A stretch of DNA of 64,000 bases from Candidatus Paraluminiphilus aquimaris. Lineage in GTDB: Bacteria > Pseudomonadota > Gammaproteobacteria > Pseudomonadales > Halieaceae. The notes beneath the pieces are model-generated. The model searched no databases, had not been told where the DNA came from, and saw only the letters and a list, made by a program, of their open reading frames with translations. Made by a program: the position numbers and the translations under genes. Each line of letters starts with the position of its first letter. Positions within the stretch are counted from its first letter, which is position 1. The stretch is taken from assembly GCF_026230195.1 (NCBI RefSeq), contig NZ_CP036501.1, forward strand, positions 1,364,001 to 1,428,000, in the 5' to 3' direction. Of the stretch, positions 27,578 to 36,955 are shown piece after piece.

Positions 27578-29200
27578 ATGACAACGTTGACCTCAACTGT
27601 TCAGCCATCGAGCGACAGTTTCAAAGAAAACAGAGCGAGCATGTTTGAGCTCATTGAACACTGGCGTGGACTCGAACAACGCACGATTGACGCTTCAAAT
27701 AAGCGACTGAAAACCTTTAAGTCTCGGGGTCAGCTCTCACCGCGTGAGCGACTCGAGCGACTGCTTGATCCGGGCATGCCGTTTTTGCAGATGCACTCTA
27801 TGGCCAACTACTGTGTTGAGAATCCGGATCGCGAGACGAGTGTGCCCGGGGCCTCCGTTATCGTGGGAGTTGGGTTTGTCGAGGGCGTGCGTTGCATGAT
27901 CTGGGTTGACGACTCAGGGATTTCAGCCGGTGCAGCGACAGAATCTACAGGGTTTGTATCGACCTCCATCCTCGAGATGTGTATGCGACAAAAGTTACCG
28001 GTAATCCATTTGGTCGAGTCCGCCGGTGCAAACCTTCTGAAGTACAAAGTCGAATTGTGGTCTCGGTTTGGCAATGTGTTTAGGGATCTTGCAAGGCTGT
28101 CAGCTGCGGGCATTCCCACCATGGTGGTTTTACACGGCGGCTCCACGGCGGGAGGAGCCTACATGCCTGGCATGTCTGATTACGTTATAGGCGTTAAGGA
28201 AAACGGTATGGCCGCCCTTGGTGGTGCCGCTCTCGTTAAAGCCGCGACGGGTGAAGAAGCCAACGACCGCGAGCTAGGCGGCAGCGAAATGCACGCGAGT
28301 GTCTCCGGTGTGGTGGAGTACCTGGTGGAGGACGATGCCCACGGGATTCTCAAGGCGCGCGAGGTGATGAAAAGCATCGATTGGAATAAGCGTGTAACGA
28401 CTGTCGTGCGACGACCTTATGAGCCACCCAGGTATCCAGCTGAAGAGCTTGCAGGTGCGATTCCAGTTGATCCCAAAGTGCCTTACGACTTCCGGGAAGT
28501 GCTGACTAGGATCGTTGATGACTCTTGCGTGGAGGAGTTTAAGTCACGCTATGGCGTCTCCACGGTATGTGGTTATGCCTCCATCACGGGCATTAGCTTT
28601 GGCTTCATTGGTAACAACGGACCGATTGACCCCAATGGAGCGACGAAGGCTGCACAGTTCATACAGCTTTGCGACGCGGCTGACATGCCTATTTTGTTCT
28701 TCAATAACACCACCGGCTACATGGTGGGCACCGAGTACGAGCAGGCCGGAATGATTAAGCACGGTGCAAAGATGATTCAAGCCGTCTCGAATGCGCGGGT
28801 GCCCAAAATCTCACTCTATATCGGCGCAAGCTTCGGTGCCGGAAATTACGGAATGTGTGGCTGGTCGTACCAGCCCGATTTCTTATTCGCGTGGCCGAAT
28901 GCTCGCACCGGTGTCATGGCGGGACAAAGCGCCGCCGATACGATGTCTGAGGTGGCTCGAGTGGGTGCCGCGAGGAAGGGGCAAGAGATTCCAGAGGGGG
29001 TGCTGGAGCAGCAAGCAGCCACCATTCGTGCGCACTTTGACGCACAGGAAGATGCCTTCTTTACCTCCGGCCGCGTACTTGATCACGGCATTATTGATCC
29101 GAGAGATACGCGAAAGGTCTTGGCATTTTGTTTGGAGACAGTGCTTGAGAGTCGTTTGAGAGAGACAAGAGCCAACGCCTTTGGCGTTGCGAGGATGTGA
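27578..29200 (+). CDS. Acyl-CoA carboxylase beta subunit, carboxyltransferase (AtuC/geranyl-CoA carboxylase-like)
   Basis: Carboxyltransferase subunit of a biotin-dependent acyl-CoA carboxylase, 540 aa, with two crotonase-fold halves. Glycine-rich oxyanion regions appear as GGSTAGGAYMPGMSDYVIG and GASFGAGNYGMCGWSYQPDF. Related enzymes are methylcrotonyl-CoA, geranyl-CoA and propionyl-CoA carboxylases. Presence beside AtuA-, hydratase- and biotin-carrier genes favours a geranyl-CoA-type substrate, but sequence reading alone cannot separate it from methylcrotonyl-CoA. The hydratase gene starts three bases after its stop. Confidence 0.85.
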   Translation: MTTLTSTVQPSSDSFKENRASMFELIEHWRGLEQRTIDASNKRLKTFKSRGQLSPRERLERLLDPGMPFLQMHSMANYCVENPDRETSVPGASVIVGVGFVEGVRCMIWVDDSGISAGAATESTGFVSTSILEMCMRQKLPVIHLVESAGANLLKYKVELWSRFGNVFRDLARLSAAGIPTMVVLHGGSTAGGAYMPGMSDYVIGVKENGMAALGGAALVKAATGEEANDRELGGSEMHASVSGVVEYLVEDDAHGILKAREVMKSIDWNKRVTTVVRRPYEPPRYPAEELAGAIPVDPKVPYDFREVLTRIVDDSCVEEFKSRYGVSTVCGYASITGISFGFIGNNGPIDPNGATKAAQFIQLCDAADMPILFFNNTTGYMVGTEYEQAGMIKHGAKMIQAVSNARVPKISLYIGASFGAGNYGMCGWSYQPDFLFAWPNARTGVMAGQSAADTMSEVARVGAARKGQEIPEGVLEQQAATIRAHFDAQEDAFFTSGRVLDHGIIDPRDTRKVLAFCLETVLESRLRETRANAFGVARM

Positions 29201-29202
29201 TC

Positions 29203-30006
29203 ATGGCGACACTACCTGAGACAAAAACTCTCGCGCTTGAGCTCGATCAGGGATGGCTTACCGTTTGGTTTAACCAACCTGAGCGACGCAATCCGCTAAC
29301 GGATGAGGCCGTGGAGGACCTGGCGACCGTCATCACGTCGATTGCTCCGCAACGTGATATTCGCGGTATGACCATTCGCGGCAAAGGTGGCTTTTTCTGC
29401 GCGGGCGGCGATCTCAAGGGCTTTAAGGCCCTGGCATCTGGCGAGAACGACGCCTCGATGACCATGAGTCGTCGCATTGGCGATGTGCTTGCCGATCTTA
29501 ATGCGCTACCGCAGGTGACCGTGGCGGTCATCGAGGGTGCAGCTATGGCAGGCGGCTTGGGTGTTGCTTGTTGTTGCGATGTCACGATCGGTATGAAGGA
29601 TGCAAAATTTGGATTCTCTGAAACCCGCATCGGCATAACACCTGCCCAAATCGCGCGATATGTTTTACAAAAGTGTGGGTACTCAACAGGTCGTCGTCTC
29701 ATGGTGACGGCCGCGCGCTTCAAAGGGGAAGAGGCGGGTAGATTGGGTGTCCTCGATTTCGTGGCTGAAACTGCCGAGGATCTGGCTTCAACAGAAAAAC
29801 GTGTGAAGCAAGACGTACTCGAATGCGCTCCCGGTGCAGTGGCTGCCTGTAAAGCGTTAATTATTGGTATGCCCGGTACGCCGGATACGGAGAAGGTCGA
29901 GTTCGCCGCACAAAATTTCAGCGGATGCTTGCAGGGTGATGAGGGTAAAGAGGGCGTTGCCTCCTTTCTCGAGAAACGAAAGCCCAATTGGCACACGGAG
30001 ATCTAA
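29203..30006 (+). CDS. Enoyl-CoA hydratase family protein (AtuE/LiuC-like)
   Basis: Crotonase-fold protein of 267 aa. In an Atu pathway it would hydrate isohexenyl-glutaconyl-CoA, the product of the neighbouring carboxylase. The oxyanion hole GAAMAGGLGVACCCD is present, the first of the two usual catalytic glutamates (GGxxELA) is replaced by Gly, and the second Glu is kept in GFSETRIGI. The ATG at 29203 is preferred over the GTG at 29197 because the GAGG site then has normal spacing. It ends three bases before the biotin-carrier gene. Confidence 0.82.
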   Translation: MATLPETKTLALELDQGWLTVWFNQPERRNPLTDEAVEDLATVITSIAPQRDIRGMTIRGKGGFFCAGGDLKGFKALASGENDASMTMSRRIGDVLADLNALPQVTVAVIEGAAMAGGLGVACCCDVTIGMKDAKFGFSETRIGITPAQIARYVLQKCGYSTGRRLMVTAARFKGEEAGRLGVLDFVAETAEDLASTEKRVKQDVLECAPGAVAACKALIIGMPGTPDTEKVEFAAQNFSGCLQGDEGKEGVASFLEKRKPNWHTEI

Positions 30007-30008
30007 AG

Positions 30009-32012
30009 ATGAAAGCATTAACGACATTACTCGTTGCCAACCGCGGTGAAATCGCCGTAAGAGTTATGCGCACCGCCAAAGCGATGGGTATGAAAACCGT
30101 AGCTGTTTATTCAGAAGCTGATGCAAACGCTCAGCATGTACGCGAGGCTGATCAGTCTGTCTGCATTGGTCCCGCTCCGGTTACCGAATCTTACCTGCAA
30201 GTCGATGCGATACTCGATGCGGCTGCACAAACGGGGGCAGATTGTATCCATCCTGGCTATGGTTTCCTGTCCGAGAACCAAGCGTTTGCATCAGAGTGTG
30301 AGGCACGCGGTATCGAGTTTATTGGCCCACCAAATGCGGCTATTGAGGTGATGGGCGATAAAGCGCGAGCAAAACGCGCGATGATCGAGGCCGGTGTCCC
30401 ATGTGTGCCCGGTTACCAAGGCGATGATCAATCGGTTGAAACGCTGGTGGCTGAGGCGACGCAGATGGGTATGCCGGTAATGGTCAAAGCGGCAGCCGGT
30501 GGTGGCGGTCGTGGTATGCGACTCGTCAATGATGCCTCTGAACTTGAGTCAGCGATTGATCTCGCCCAGTCAGAAGCTCAAAACGCGTTTGGCTCGAGCG
30601 AGCTGATTATTGAAAAAGCGGTCATGCGACCACGGCACGTTGAGATTCAAGTTTTTGCAGATAAGGCGGGTAACACCGTTTATCTCGGCGAGCGCGATTG
30701 CTCCATTCAGCGGCGACACCAGAAGGTGGTGGAAGAGGCGCCTTGCCCTGTTATGACGCCTGAACTCAGAGAGGCCATGGGGCAAGCCGCGGTGGATGCG
30801 GCTAAGGCGGTTGACTATGTGGGTGCTGGCACAGTGGAGTTCTTACTCGACGAGGCCGGTGAGTTTTATTTTCTCGAAATGAATACGCGCCTTCAGGTCG
30901 AGCATCCGGTGACCGAGATGGTGACTGGCTATGACCTCGTCGAGTGGCAGATTCGTGTTGCCCGAGGTGAGGCGTTACCCGCCGAGCAAGACGACATTGA
31001 GCTTTTTGGTCACGCCATAGAGGTTAGGCTCTATGCTGAGGACCCTGCAGCGGGTTTCCTGCCAAGCACGGGTCAAATCAAACTCTTTACGCAGCCACAG
31101 GGCGAGGGTGTTCGTGTGGATGCAGGTGTGGAAACGGGTGACGAGGTAACACCGTTTTACGACGCGATGGTCGCCAAAATCATCACTTACGGCGAAACAC
31201 GTGAAGACGCTCGCATGAAAATGCGCTCCGCCCTTCAAAAAACGGCACTTTTTGGCCCCGAGAATAATCGTGATTTCCTGATCGATGTCATGGATAAAGA
31301 TGAATTTATTCGAGGCGATGCGACCACCGCATTTATTGGTGATAACTACGGCGAAGCGTTCTCTCCGAGGGCGATCGACTCCTCAGACCTGGCGGTAGCT
31401 GCTGCAACTCAACATGTCGTGGCTATGGAGACGCATCACAGCCAGGCGGCCTCAGTAAACGAGGAGCTGCTTGACTGGGTTTCGATGGGGCGCGTCACCG
31501 ACACAAAGTGTTACGAAGCCAATGGTGTGCCTCAGGAAGTGACATTGATTCCTTTAACTATCGGTGAGTACGAAGTGTCAGTAGGTGACAAGACACATCA
31601 CGTCACTGTAAGCGAGATGGGTGAGAACGACTTGTCTGCTGAGGTGGATGGACTGATGCAGCGCTATCACTACGTTAGCGAAGCTCCGGCTTCGCTATAC
31701 CTCGCTTCGAGTGACCGCTCAGCATTATTGGCCGACAGCACGCGCATTCCACCAGAAGCAGAGGATGCTGCTGGCGGAGGAACCATCGCGGCACCTATGC
31801 ACGGTCAGCTGCTTTCTATCGATGTTGAGACGGGTGCACGTGTTAGTAAGGGCCAGCGAATAGCTGTACTCGAGGCCATGAAAATGCAGCACGAGTTGAC
31901 CGCGCCCGGTGACGGTACGGTCGTCGATATTGCGGCTGTGGCGGGTAAGCAGATTGGTGCGGGCGACCTGATTATGGTGCTGGAACTAGAGGGTCTGGAG
32001 AGCGAAGAATGA
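30009..32012 (+). CDS. Acyl-CoA carboxylase alpha subunit (biotin carboxylase + biotin carrier; AtuF-like)
   Basis: Carboxylates its own biotin with ATP and bicarbonate and passes the group to the beta subunit. The 667-aa chain has a biotin carboxylase domain at about 1-450: LLVANRGEIAVRVMRTA, HPGYGFLSEN, the glycine-rich ATP-grasp loop AAAGGGGRGMR and EMNTRLQVEHPVTE. A linker follows, then a C-terminal biotinyl domain with the acceptor Lys625 in EAMKMQHE. Pairs with the carboxyltransferase two genes upstream; ATGA overlap with the next gene. Confidence 0.88.
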   Translation: MKALTTLLVANRGEIAVRVMRTAKAMGMKTVAVYSEADANAQHVREADQSVCIGPAPVTESYLQVDAILDAAAQTGADCIHPGYGFLSENQAFASECEARGIEFIGPPNAAIEVMGDKARAKRAMIEAGVPCVPGYQGDDQSVETLVAEATQMGMPVMVKAAAGGGGRGMRLVNDASELESAIDLAQSEAQNAFGSSELIIEKAVMRPRHVEIQVFADKAGNTVYLGERDCSIQRRHQKVVEEAPCPVMTPELREAMGQAAVDAAKAVDYVGAGTVEFLLDEAGEFYFLEMNTRLQVEHPVTEMVTGYDLVEWQIRVARGEALPAEQDDIELFGHAIEVRLYAEDPAAGFLPSTGQIKLFTQPQGEGVRVDAGVETGDEVTPFYDAMVAKIITYGETREDARMKMRSALQKTALFGPENNRDFLIDVMDKDEFIRGDATTAFIGDNYGEAFSPRAIDSSDLAVAAATQHVVAMETHHSQAASVNEELLDWVSMGRVTDTKCYEANGVPQEVTLIPLTIGEYEVSVGDKTHHVTVSEMGENDLSAEVDGLMQRYHYVSEAPASLYLASSDRSALLADSTRIPPEAEDAAGGGTIAAPMHGQLLSIDVETGARVSKGQRIAVLEAMKMQHELTAPGDGTVVDIAAVAGKQIGAGDLIMVLELEGLESEE

Positions 32013-33160
32013 GCGCGTCTCTAACCACAACATTTGATATCGAGTTTCCACTCTTTGCCTTCAGTCACTGTCGCGATGTGGTGGCAGCCGTCTCGCGAAA
32101 CGGTGGATTCGGTGTATTGGGCGCTGTTGAGCTAACCCCGGAGGAGCTCAGGGTGGAGCTTGATTGGATAGTCGCTCACACGAACGGTCGTCCCTTTGGG
32201 CTGGACCTAATCGTTCCGAATAAAGTTGAGGGACGGGGAGAGCAGATCTCGGATGAGGCGATGATTGCACGCATCCCCGACGAGCATCGGGAATTTGCCG
32301 CTGCGGTACTCGATGCTCAAGGTATTGACGCCGGTGATCTTGATGAACGACGCAAGGGCCAGCTGACTTTTCACCACAATGTAAGTGGGGATAAAACGGA
32401 CGCCATGTTGGCAGTGGCGGCTGAGTATCCCATCGCATTACTTGTGAACGCATTGGGGGTTCCACCCCCTGAGATGTTCGATTTCGCACGGCGCCATAAC
32501 ATCAAGGTTGGGGCGTTAGTTGGGACCGTAAATCACGCTTTAAATCAGGCTCGCGCAGGCGTAGATGTACTCATTGCGGCGGGCGGTGAAGCGGGTGGGC
32601 ATTGTGGCGCGGTAAGCACGATGGTGTTGATACCCGAGGTGTGCCGTGCGTTGCACCAGCACAATTTAGAGGTTCCTGTGCTTGCAGCGGGCGGCATTGC
32701 AACGGGTGAGCAGATGGCGGCGGCTATGGCGATGGGCGCAGAGGGGGCATGGTGTGGCAGCGTTTGGTTGACCACAGTCGAAGCTGAGACAACGCCGACG
32801 GTGAAAGCGAAGATGCTGCAAGCGTCTGCGAGCGATACGGTGCGAGCGAAATCTCGAACGGGCAAACCGTCGCGACAGTTGCGTTCCGTCTGGACCGACG
32901 CTTGGGAGAGGGTTGATGCACCTGCACCTCTCCCCATGCCCTTACAAGGGCTGGTGTCTGAGCCAGCACTTAAAAAGGTCGATGCGGCTGCCGCAGCAGG
33001 TCACCGAGGTGCAGAGGCTTTGGCAACCTACTGGGTTGGGCAAGCGGTGGGCCTCATGAATGAGGAGCGCTCCGTTGCTGATGTCATGATGGAGTTTAAA
33101 AACGAGTATTTAGAGGCCTTTCAGCGTGTTGAGAGGTTCTTGGTGGGAGTGGGTGAGTGA
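32009..33160 (+). CDS. Nitronate monooxygenase / 2-nitropropane dioxygenase-like flavoprotein
   Basis: FMN-dependent TIM-barrel protein of 383 aa. VLAAGGIATGEQMAAAMAMGAEGAWCGSVW (split here as the phosphate-binding AAGGIATGEQMAAAMAMGAE and following WCGS) and GGEAGGHCG are the NMO family marks. NMO-family flavoproteins detoxify nitronates, but many members with acyl-CoA clusters may be enoyl-CoA reductase-like; the substrate is unknown here. ATGA overlap with the biotin-carrier gene shows it is part of the operon. Confidence 0.8.
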   Translation: MSASLTTTFDIEFPLFAFSHCRDVVAAVSRNGGFGVLGAVELTPEELRVELDWIVAHTNGRPFGLDLIVPNKVEGRGEQISDEAMIARIPDEHREFAAAVLDAQGIDAGDLDERRKGQLTFHHNVSGDKTDAMLAVAAEYPIALLVNALGVPPPEMFDFARRHNIKVGALVGTVNHALNQARAGVDVLIAAGGEAGGHCGAVSTMVLIPEVCRALHQHNLEVPVLAAGGIATGEQMAAAMAMGAEGAWCGSVWLTTVEAETTPTVKAKMLQASASDTVRAKSRTGKPSRQLRSVWTDAWERVDAPAPLPMPLQGLVSEPALKKVDAAAAAGHRGAEALATYWVGQAVGLMNEERSVADVMMEFKNEYLEAFQRVERFLVGVGE

Positions 33161-33957
33161 TGCAACAGGCAAACGATTTTCGTGAGGAAAGCCTCACGCT
33201 GAAGGCTGTAATCAAGGATCTCGACGATGGGGCCTTTGAGGCGGTGACACAGTTCAAGGGTTGGACCATTAACGATGTTTTCCGGCACCTCCACTTTTGG
33301 AACAAAGCTGTGATGGTGGCGAGTCAGGGGGAAGAGGCCTTCGGTGAATTCTTTCAAGGCGTTGGTGCCCACATGACCAAGGGCGGTTCTCTACCGGAGT
33401 ACGAAAAGCAATATCTCGAGGGGTTGAGTGGTGGGGCTTTGCGTTCAGCGTGGTCTGACTTGGTCGATGAGACGGCGAATGCGTATGCCGCCATGGATCC
33501 AAGTGCTCGTGTGCCTTGGGCGGGTCCAAGTATGAGTGCACGTTCGTCTATCTCTGCTCGGCAGATGGAGACTTGGGCTCACGGGCAAGAGGTCTTTGAT
33601 GCGCTCGGCGCTGACCGTTGTGAGCACGATAGGATCCGAAATATTGTGGTCTTGGGTATTAATACTTTCGGCTGGACCTTCAAGGTACGTAATGAGGCGC
33701 CGCCTGAGCCTATGCCATACGTAGAATTGGTCGCTCCCAGTGGTGAGCTTTGGACCTACGGTGACCTGCAAGAGGACAACTTCGTGCGTGGTGCCGCGGT
33801 CGATTTTGCTCGAGTTGTCACCCAGACACGTAATGTGGCCGATACGGCGTTGACGGTGATGGGCGACCCCGCAGAAACATGGATGTCAAAGGCACAGTGT
33901 TTTGCAGGCGCAGCAAATCCCCCCCCGGCTAAGGGCTCGCGCTTCAAAGTCGCGTAA
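33160..33957 (+). CDS. TIGR03084-type DinB/MDMPI-fold metal-binding protein
   Basis: Protein of 265 aa with the N-terminal maleylpyruvate-isomerase/DinB-like four-helix fold. His ligands are suggested in DVFRHLHFWNKAV and in METWAHGQEVFDALG, and the TIGR03084-like C-terminal domain contains TFGWTFKVRNEAPP. No reaction is established. The stop of the monooxygenase overlaps the ATG (TGATG), so it is the sixth and last gene of the operon. Conserved linkage would suggest a role in handling the operon's acyl-CoA or thiol intermediates, which is inference. Confidence 0.7.
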   Translation: MQQANDFREESLTLKAVIKDLDDGAFEAVTQFKGWTINDVFRHLHFWNKAVMVASQGEEAFGEFFQGVGAHMTKGGSLPEYEKQYLEGLSGGALRSAWSDLVDETANAYAAMDPSARVPWAGPSMSARSSISARQMETWAHGQEVFDALGADRCEHDRIRNIVVLGINTFGWTFKVRNEAPPEPMPYVELVAPSGELWTYGDLQEDNFVRGAAVDFARVVTQTRNVADTALTVMGDPAETWMSKAQCFAGAANPPPAKGSRFKVA

Positions 33958-33963
33958 CCAGCA

Positions 33964-34692
33964 TTGAAAACGGTTGTTATTCAGTCCGCCCCCCCAACGC
34001 GACCCGATTGGGTCGAAGGCTGCATGGCGGGTGTCAAGCAGTGGGCTGAAAATAATGACTTTGAGTACAACTGCTTGGCCGATGAGTTCTTTGACGTTTT
34101 GCCCATCGGGTACAGACAGAAGCTGGAGGGTAGAGGGCCTATCCTCGCCGACCTAGCCCGCTTGATCCATGCAAGAGCCGCGTTACAGGACGGTTATGAA
34201 GCCGTGGTTTGGTGCGATTCAGATACGCTCGTCATTGAGCCTGATTGGCAGCCCACCACGCCTTCCCACAGCATCTTTGGCCAGGAGCTCTGGCTACAGC
34301 GGGATAAAGCAGGGCGCTTAGAAATACGTAAGCAACCGCACAATGCCTATTTCATGTTTACGGCGAGCTCCCCTGTGCTCGACTTTTTGATACACACGGT
34401 CGAGTCGATTATCCACCGCGCAGATCCAGCGCACATAGCGCCCCAAATGGTCGGGCCAAAGCTGTTAAAAGCCCTCAATACGTTTGCCGATTTTGATCTG
34501 GAGCCGGGTGCAGGTGCGATGAGCCCATTACTCAGTGAGTCCTTGCTGAACGATCAGAGCGATATTACTTCCTACTTTAAGGCGGCTCAGCAGACCGCAC
34601 CGAAACTCATAAATCTTTGTGCGAGTTTAGTGGGGGCCGATTCCTTGGATATCGATAAACTCAAGCTAAGCGTCAGACGCGCCTTGTGGTAA
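33964..34692 (+). CDS. Hypothetical GT-A-fold glycosyltransferase-like protein
   Basis: Unrecognised soluble protein of 242 aa. Features resembling a nucleotide-sugar transferase are VVIQSAPPTRPDWVEGC at the N-terminus and a DxD-like AVVWCDSDTLVIEP near residue 85, in the right place for the metal-binding aspartates of a GT-A fold. There is no signal or membrane helix. The start is a weak TTG at 33964 without a clear ribosome site; an internal ATG at 34024 is the alternative. It follows the operon by six bases but is unrelated in function to it. Confidence 0.55.
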   Translation: MKTVVIQSAPPTRPDWVEGCMAGVKQWAENNDFEYNCLADEFFDVLPIGYRQKLEGRGPILADLARLIHARAALQDGYEAVVWCDSDTLVIEPDWQPTTPSHSIFGQELWLQRDKAGRLEIRKQPHNAYFMFTASSPVLDFLIHTVESIIHRADPAHIAPQMVGPKLLKALNTFADFDLEPGAGAMSPLLSESLLNDQSDITSYFKAAQQTAPKLINLCASLVGADSLDIDKLKLSVRRALW

Positions 34693-34870
34693 CGAGAAGT
34701 GATCGATTCAAGACACCACTTTCTTTTGGGGTCCGGATCGCTTGATACTTCAGGCGGTTGAGTGAATCGAATACCAAGCGCTGGCAATAAGCTAATATGA
34801 AAACGCCGGTGAGGAAGTTGACGTAGAGATCAGTGGTGCTGACCGTGCCACACAATAATAGAGAGCCATT

Positions 34871-35674
34871 ATGTCCACAGTTGAAGAGAGGTCGCTGATA
34901 AAGCTAAACGTCGAGGCCGATGTTGCAACGATCGTCTTGAATCGTCCCGATGTAAGAAACGCGCTAAATCGGCAGCTAATGATCGATTTGATCGACGTCG
35001 CCCAGTCCGTATCCGACCGAGAGGATATACGTGCGGTTCTGCTTACCTCAGAGGGCCAAGATTTTTCGGTTGGTGCCGACTTAAAAGAAGTCGCTGGTAT
35101 GGACCCTGCAGGTTCTCTCCTACGTGCGCGCCGAGACGCCGAGTTGGGTCGAAAGCTGTTGACGACCATTAAAAGTATCCACCAACCAACGATTTGCGCC
35201 GTAAGAGGGGTTACCACGGGTGGTGGTGCCTGTCTCGCTGCCGCCTGCGACTTTCGCATTGCGAGTCAGAGTGCTCGCATAGGCCTTGGTGAGGTGAAGG
35301 TGGGAATGAACCTTATGTGGAATGCCGTCCCATTATTTGTGGAGTTGCTGGGTCTATCACGGGCAAAGCGCCTCATCATGTCGGGCGACCTGCTCGGTGC
35401 CGAGACGCTGGAGCAGTGGGGGCTGCTGGATGAGGTTTGTCCGGACACTGAGCTTAAAAACGTCGCTGTTCAATGGGCTCGTCAATACGCCGACCTGCCA
35501 CCCGTTGCTGTGCAAATGATCAAGCGCAGTGTGAATCAATATGCTCTCGCTTTAAGCGAGGCAGTAATGCACATGGATGAGGATCAGTGGATCTTGGCTG
35601 CGCGCAGCGACGACTTTAAAGAATGTGTTAGCGCTTTCGTTGAGAAGCGTACTGCTAAGCCGACAGGTTTCTGA
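34871..35674 (+). CDS. Enoyl-CoA hydratase/isomerase family protein
   Basis: Crotonase-fold enzyme of 267 aa. The first CoA loop is SVGADLKEV and the oxyanion-hole segment is VRGVTTGGGACLAAACD. The first catalytic Glu of classical hydratases is replaced (GGGACLA), while the second is kept in IGLGEVKVGM. So it could be a hydratase using one acid, an isomerase or a hydrolase. It stands 178 bases downstream of the GT-like gene and 32 upstream of the esterase gene. Confidence 0.8.
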   Translation: MSTVEERSLIKLNVEADVATIVLNRPDVRNALNRQLMIDLIDVAQSVSDREDIRAVLLTSEGQDFSVGADLKEVAGMDPAGSLLRARRDAELGRKLLTTIKSIHQPTICAVRGVTTGGGACLAAACDFRIASQSARIGLGEVKVGMNLMWNAVPLFVELLGLSRAKRLIMSGDLLGAETLEQWGLLDEVCPDTELKNVAVQWARQYADLPPVAVQMIKRSVNQYALALSEAVMHMDEDQWILAARSDDFKECVSAFVEKRTAKPTGF

Positions 35675-35706
35675 TCACCCAACCTATAAAACACAGGTAA
35701 AACAAA

Positions 35707-36924
35707 ATGAGTGAACGCATTGTCTCGGGCTATTGCGACCCCAGGTTCGCCGCTATCGAAGACGAACTTTCGAAGGCCATTCAGAGCGGTTTCGATACGG
35801 GTGCCTCCGTCGCCATCGAGTATCAAGGCGAGATGGTGGTTAATCTATGGGGTGGTTACAAGGATCGACAGCGAACGCAACCTTGGCTTGAAGACACCAT
35901 TGTGAACGTTTTTTCGACCACCAAGGCGATTACCGCTACCTGCATTTTGCAACTTATCGAGCGTGGGAAATTGGACCTGAACGCCCCTGTCTCGGATTAC
36001 TGGCCTGAATATGGCTGCAAGGGTAAAGAAGCGACAAAGGTGAGCGATTTTCTATGTCATCGCGCAGCTATGCATGGGTTTCAGGGGGGGGTTCCACAGT
36101 TTGACTACCGTGATTGGGACAAATGGACTGCGGCCCTTGCGGCACAGGCGCCTTTTAGAACGCCCGGTACCACTCAGGGGTATCACGCACTGACTTACGG
36201 TTGGTTGGTGGGTGAATTAATTCGTCGTGTAGACGGTAGGAGCGCTGGTAGATATTTTCGCGAGGAGATTGCAGAGCCGCTTTGCCTTGATTTTCACATT
36301 GGCTTAGACGAAGCGGCGATGGCGCGTTGCGGCGACATTTTGGTCGATTCGTCGCCCAAACCTTGGGCGTTGATGGCCCTCACCTTGGTTCCCGATTTCT
36401 TGTTGTCACCGCAGTTGCGTCACGTAAAAAAATACGTGCGCTTGGGCGATATGAAAGTTGCCTTTTCGTCGAGAGGGAGTTCGACCGGCGGGTTCGAGAT
36501 GAACACAGAAGAATGGCGGCAGGCGGAGATTCCCTCTGCCAATGGTCATGGAACAGCCGCGGCCTTAGCGAAGTTGTTTGGTGTGCTCAGCACAGGTGGT
36601 GAACGAGATGGTCATAAAATCATGGATCCAGAGACCATTGAGCTCGCTGTTACTCCCCTTTCCGAGGGTCCAGACACCGTTATTCTGGGGGCTCCGATCC
36701 GCTTTGGCGTAGGCTACGACCTCGGCCTTGGTACGACCACGATAGGCTCGGAACCACATCCTGACCGCCTCTTTGGGCACTGCGGTATTGGCGGCACAGT
36801 GGCGTTTGGTGATCCCGAGCATGGGTTGGGTTACGGATTCTTATGCAACCGAATGCATAACCCTAGAATGCTTTATCGCACGTCGAATCAGTTAACCAAA
36901 ACGCTACTGGAGATCGTTGGTTGA
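35707..36924 (+). CDS. Serine beta-lactamase-fold hydrolase (family VIII esterase type)
   Basis: Cytosolic hydrolase of 405 aa with the class C beta-lactamase fold. The SxxK nucleophile motif is VFSTTKAITAT (Ser and Lys three apart, near residue 70). The Tyr motif is YHALTYGWLVGELI, and the third motif region reads FGHCGIGGT. There is no signal peptide, which fits EstB-like carboxylesterases rather than true beta-lactamases. Its neighbours are acyl-CoA enzymes, so an ester substrate is plausible but not shown. Confidence 0.83.
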   Translation: MSERIVSGYCDPRFAAIEDELSKAIQSGFDTGASVAIEYQGEMVVNLWGGYKDRQRTQPWLEDTIVNVFSTTKAITATCILQLIERGKLDLNAPVSDYWPEYGCKGKEATKVSDFLCHRAAMHGFQGGVPQFDYRDWDKWTAALAAQAPFRTPGTTQGYHALTYGWLVGELIRRVDGRSAGRYFREEIAEPLCLDFHIGLDEAAMARCGDILVDSSPKPWALMALTLVPDFLLSPQLRHVKKYVRLGDMKVAFSSRGSSTGGFEMNTEEWRQAEIPSANGHGTAAALAKLFGVLSTGGERDGHKIMDPETIELAVTPLSEGPDTVILGAPIRFGVGYDLGLGTTTIGSEPHPDRLFGHCGIGGTVAFGDPEHGLGYGFLCNRMHNPRMLYRTSNQLTKTLLEIVG

Positions 36925-36955
36925 GTTGACCTCGGGCGTTTACACGTTGGGAGAA

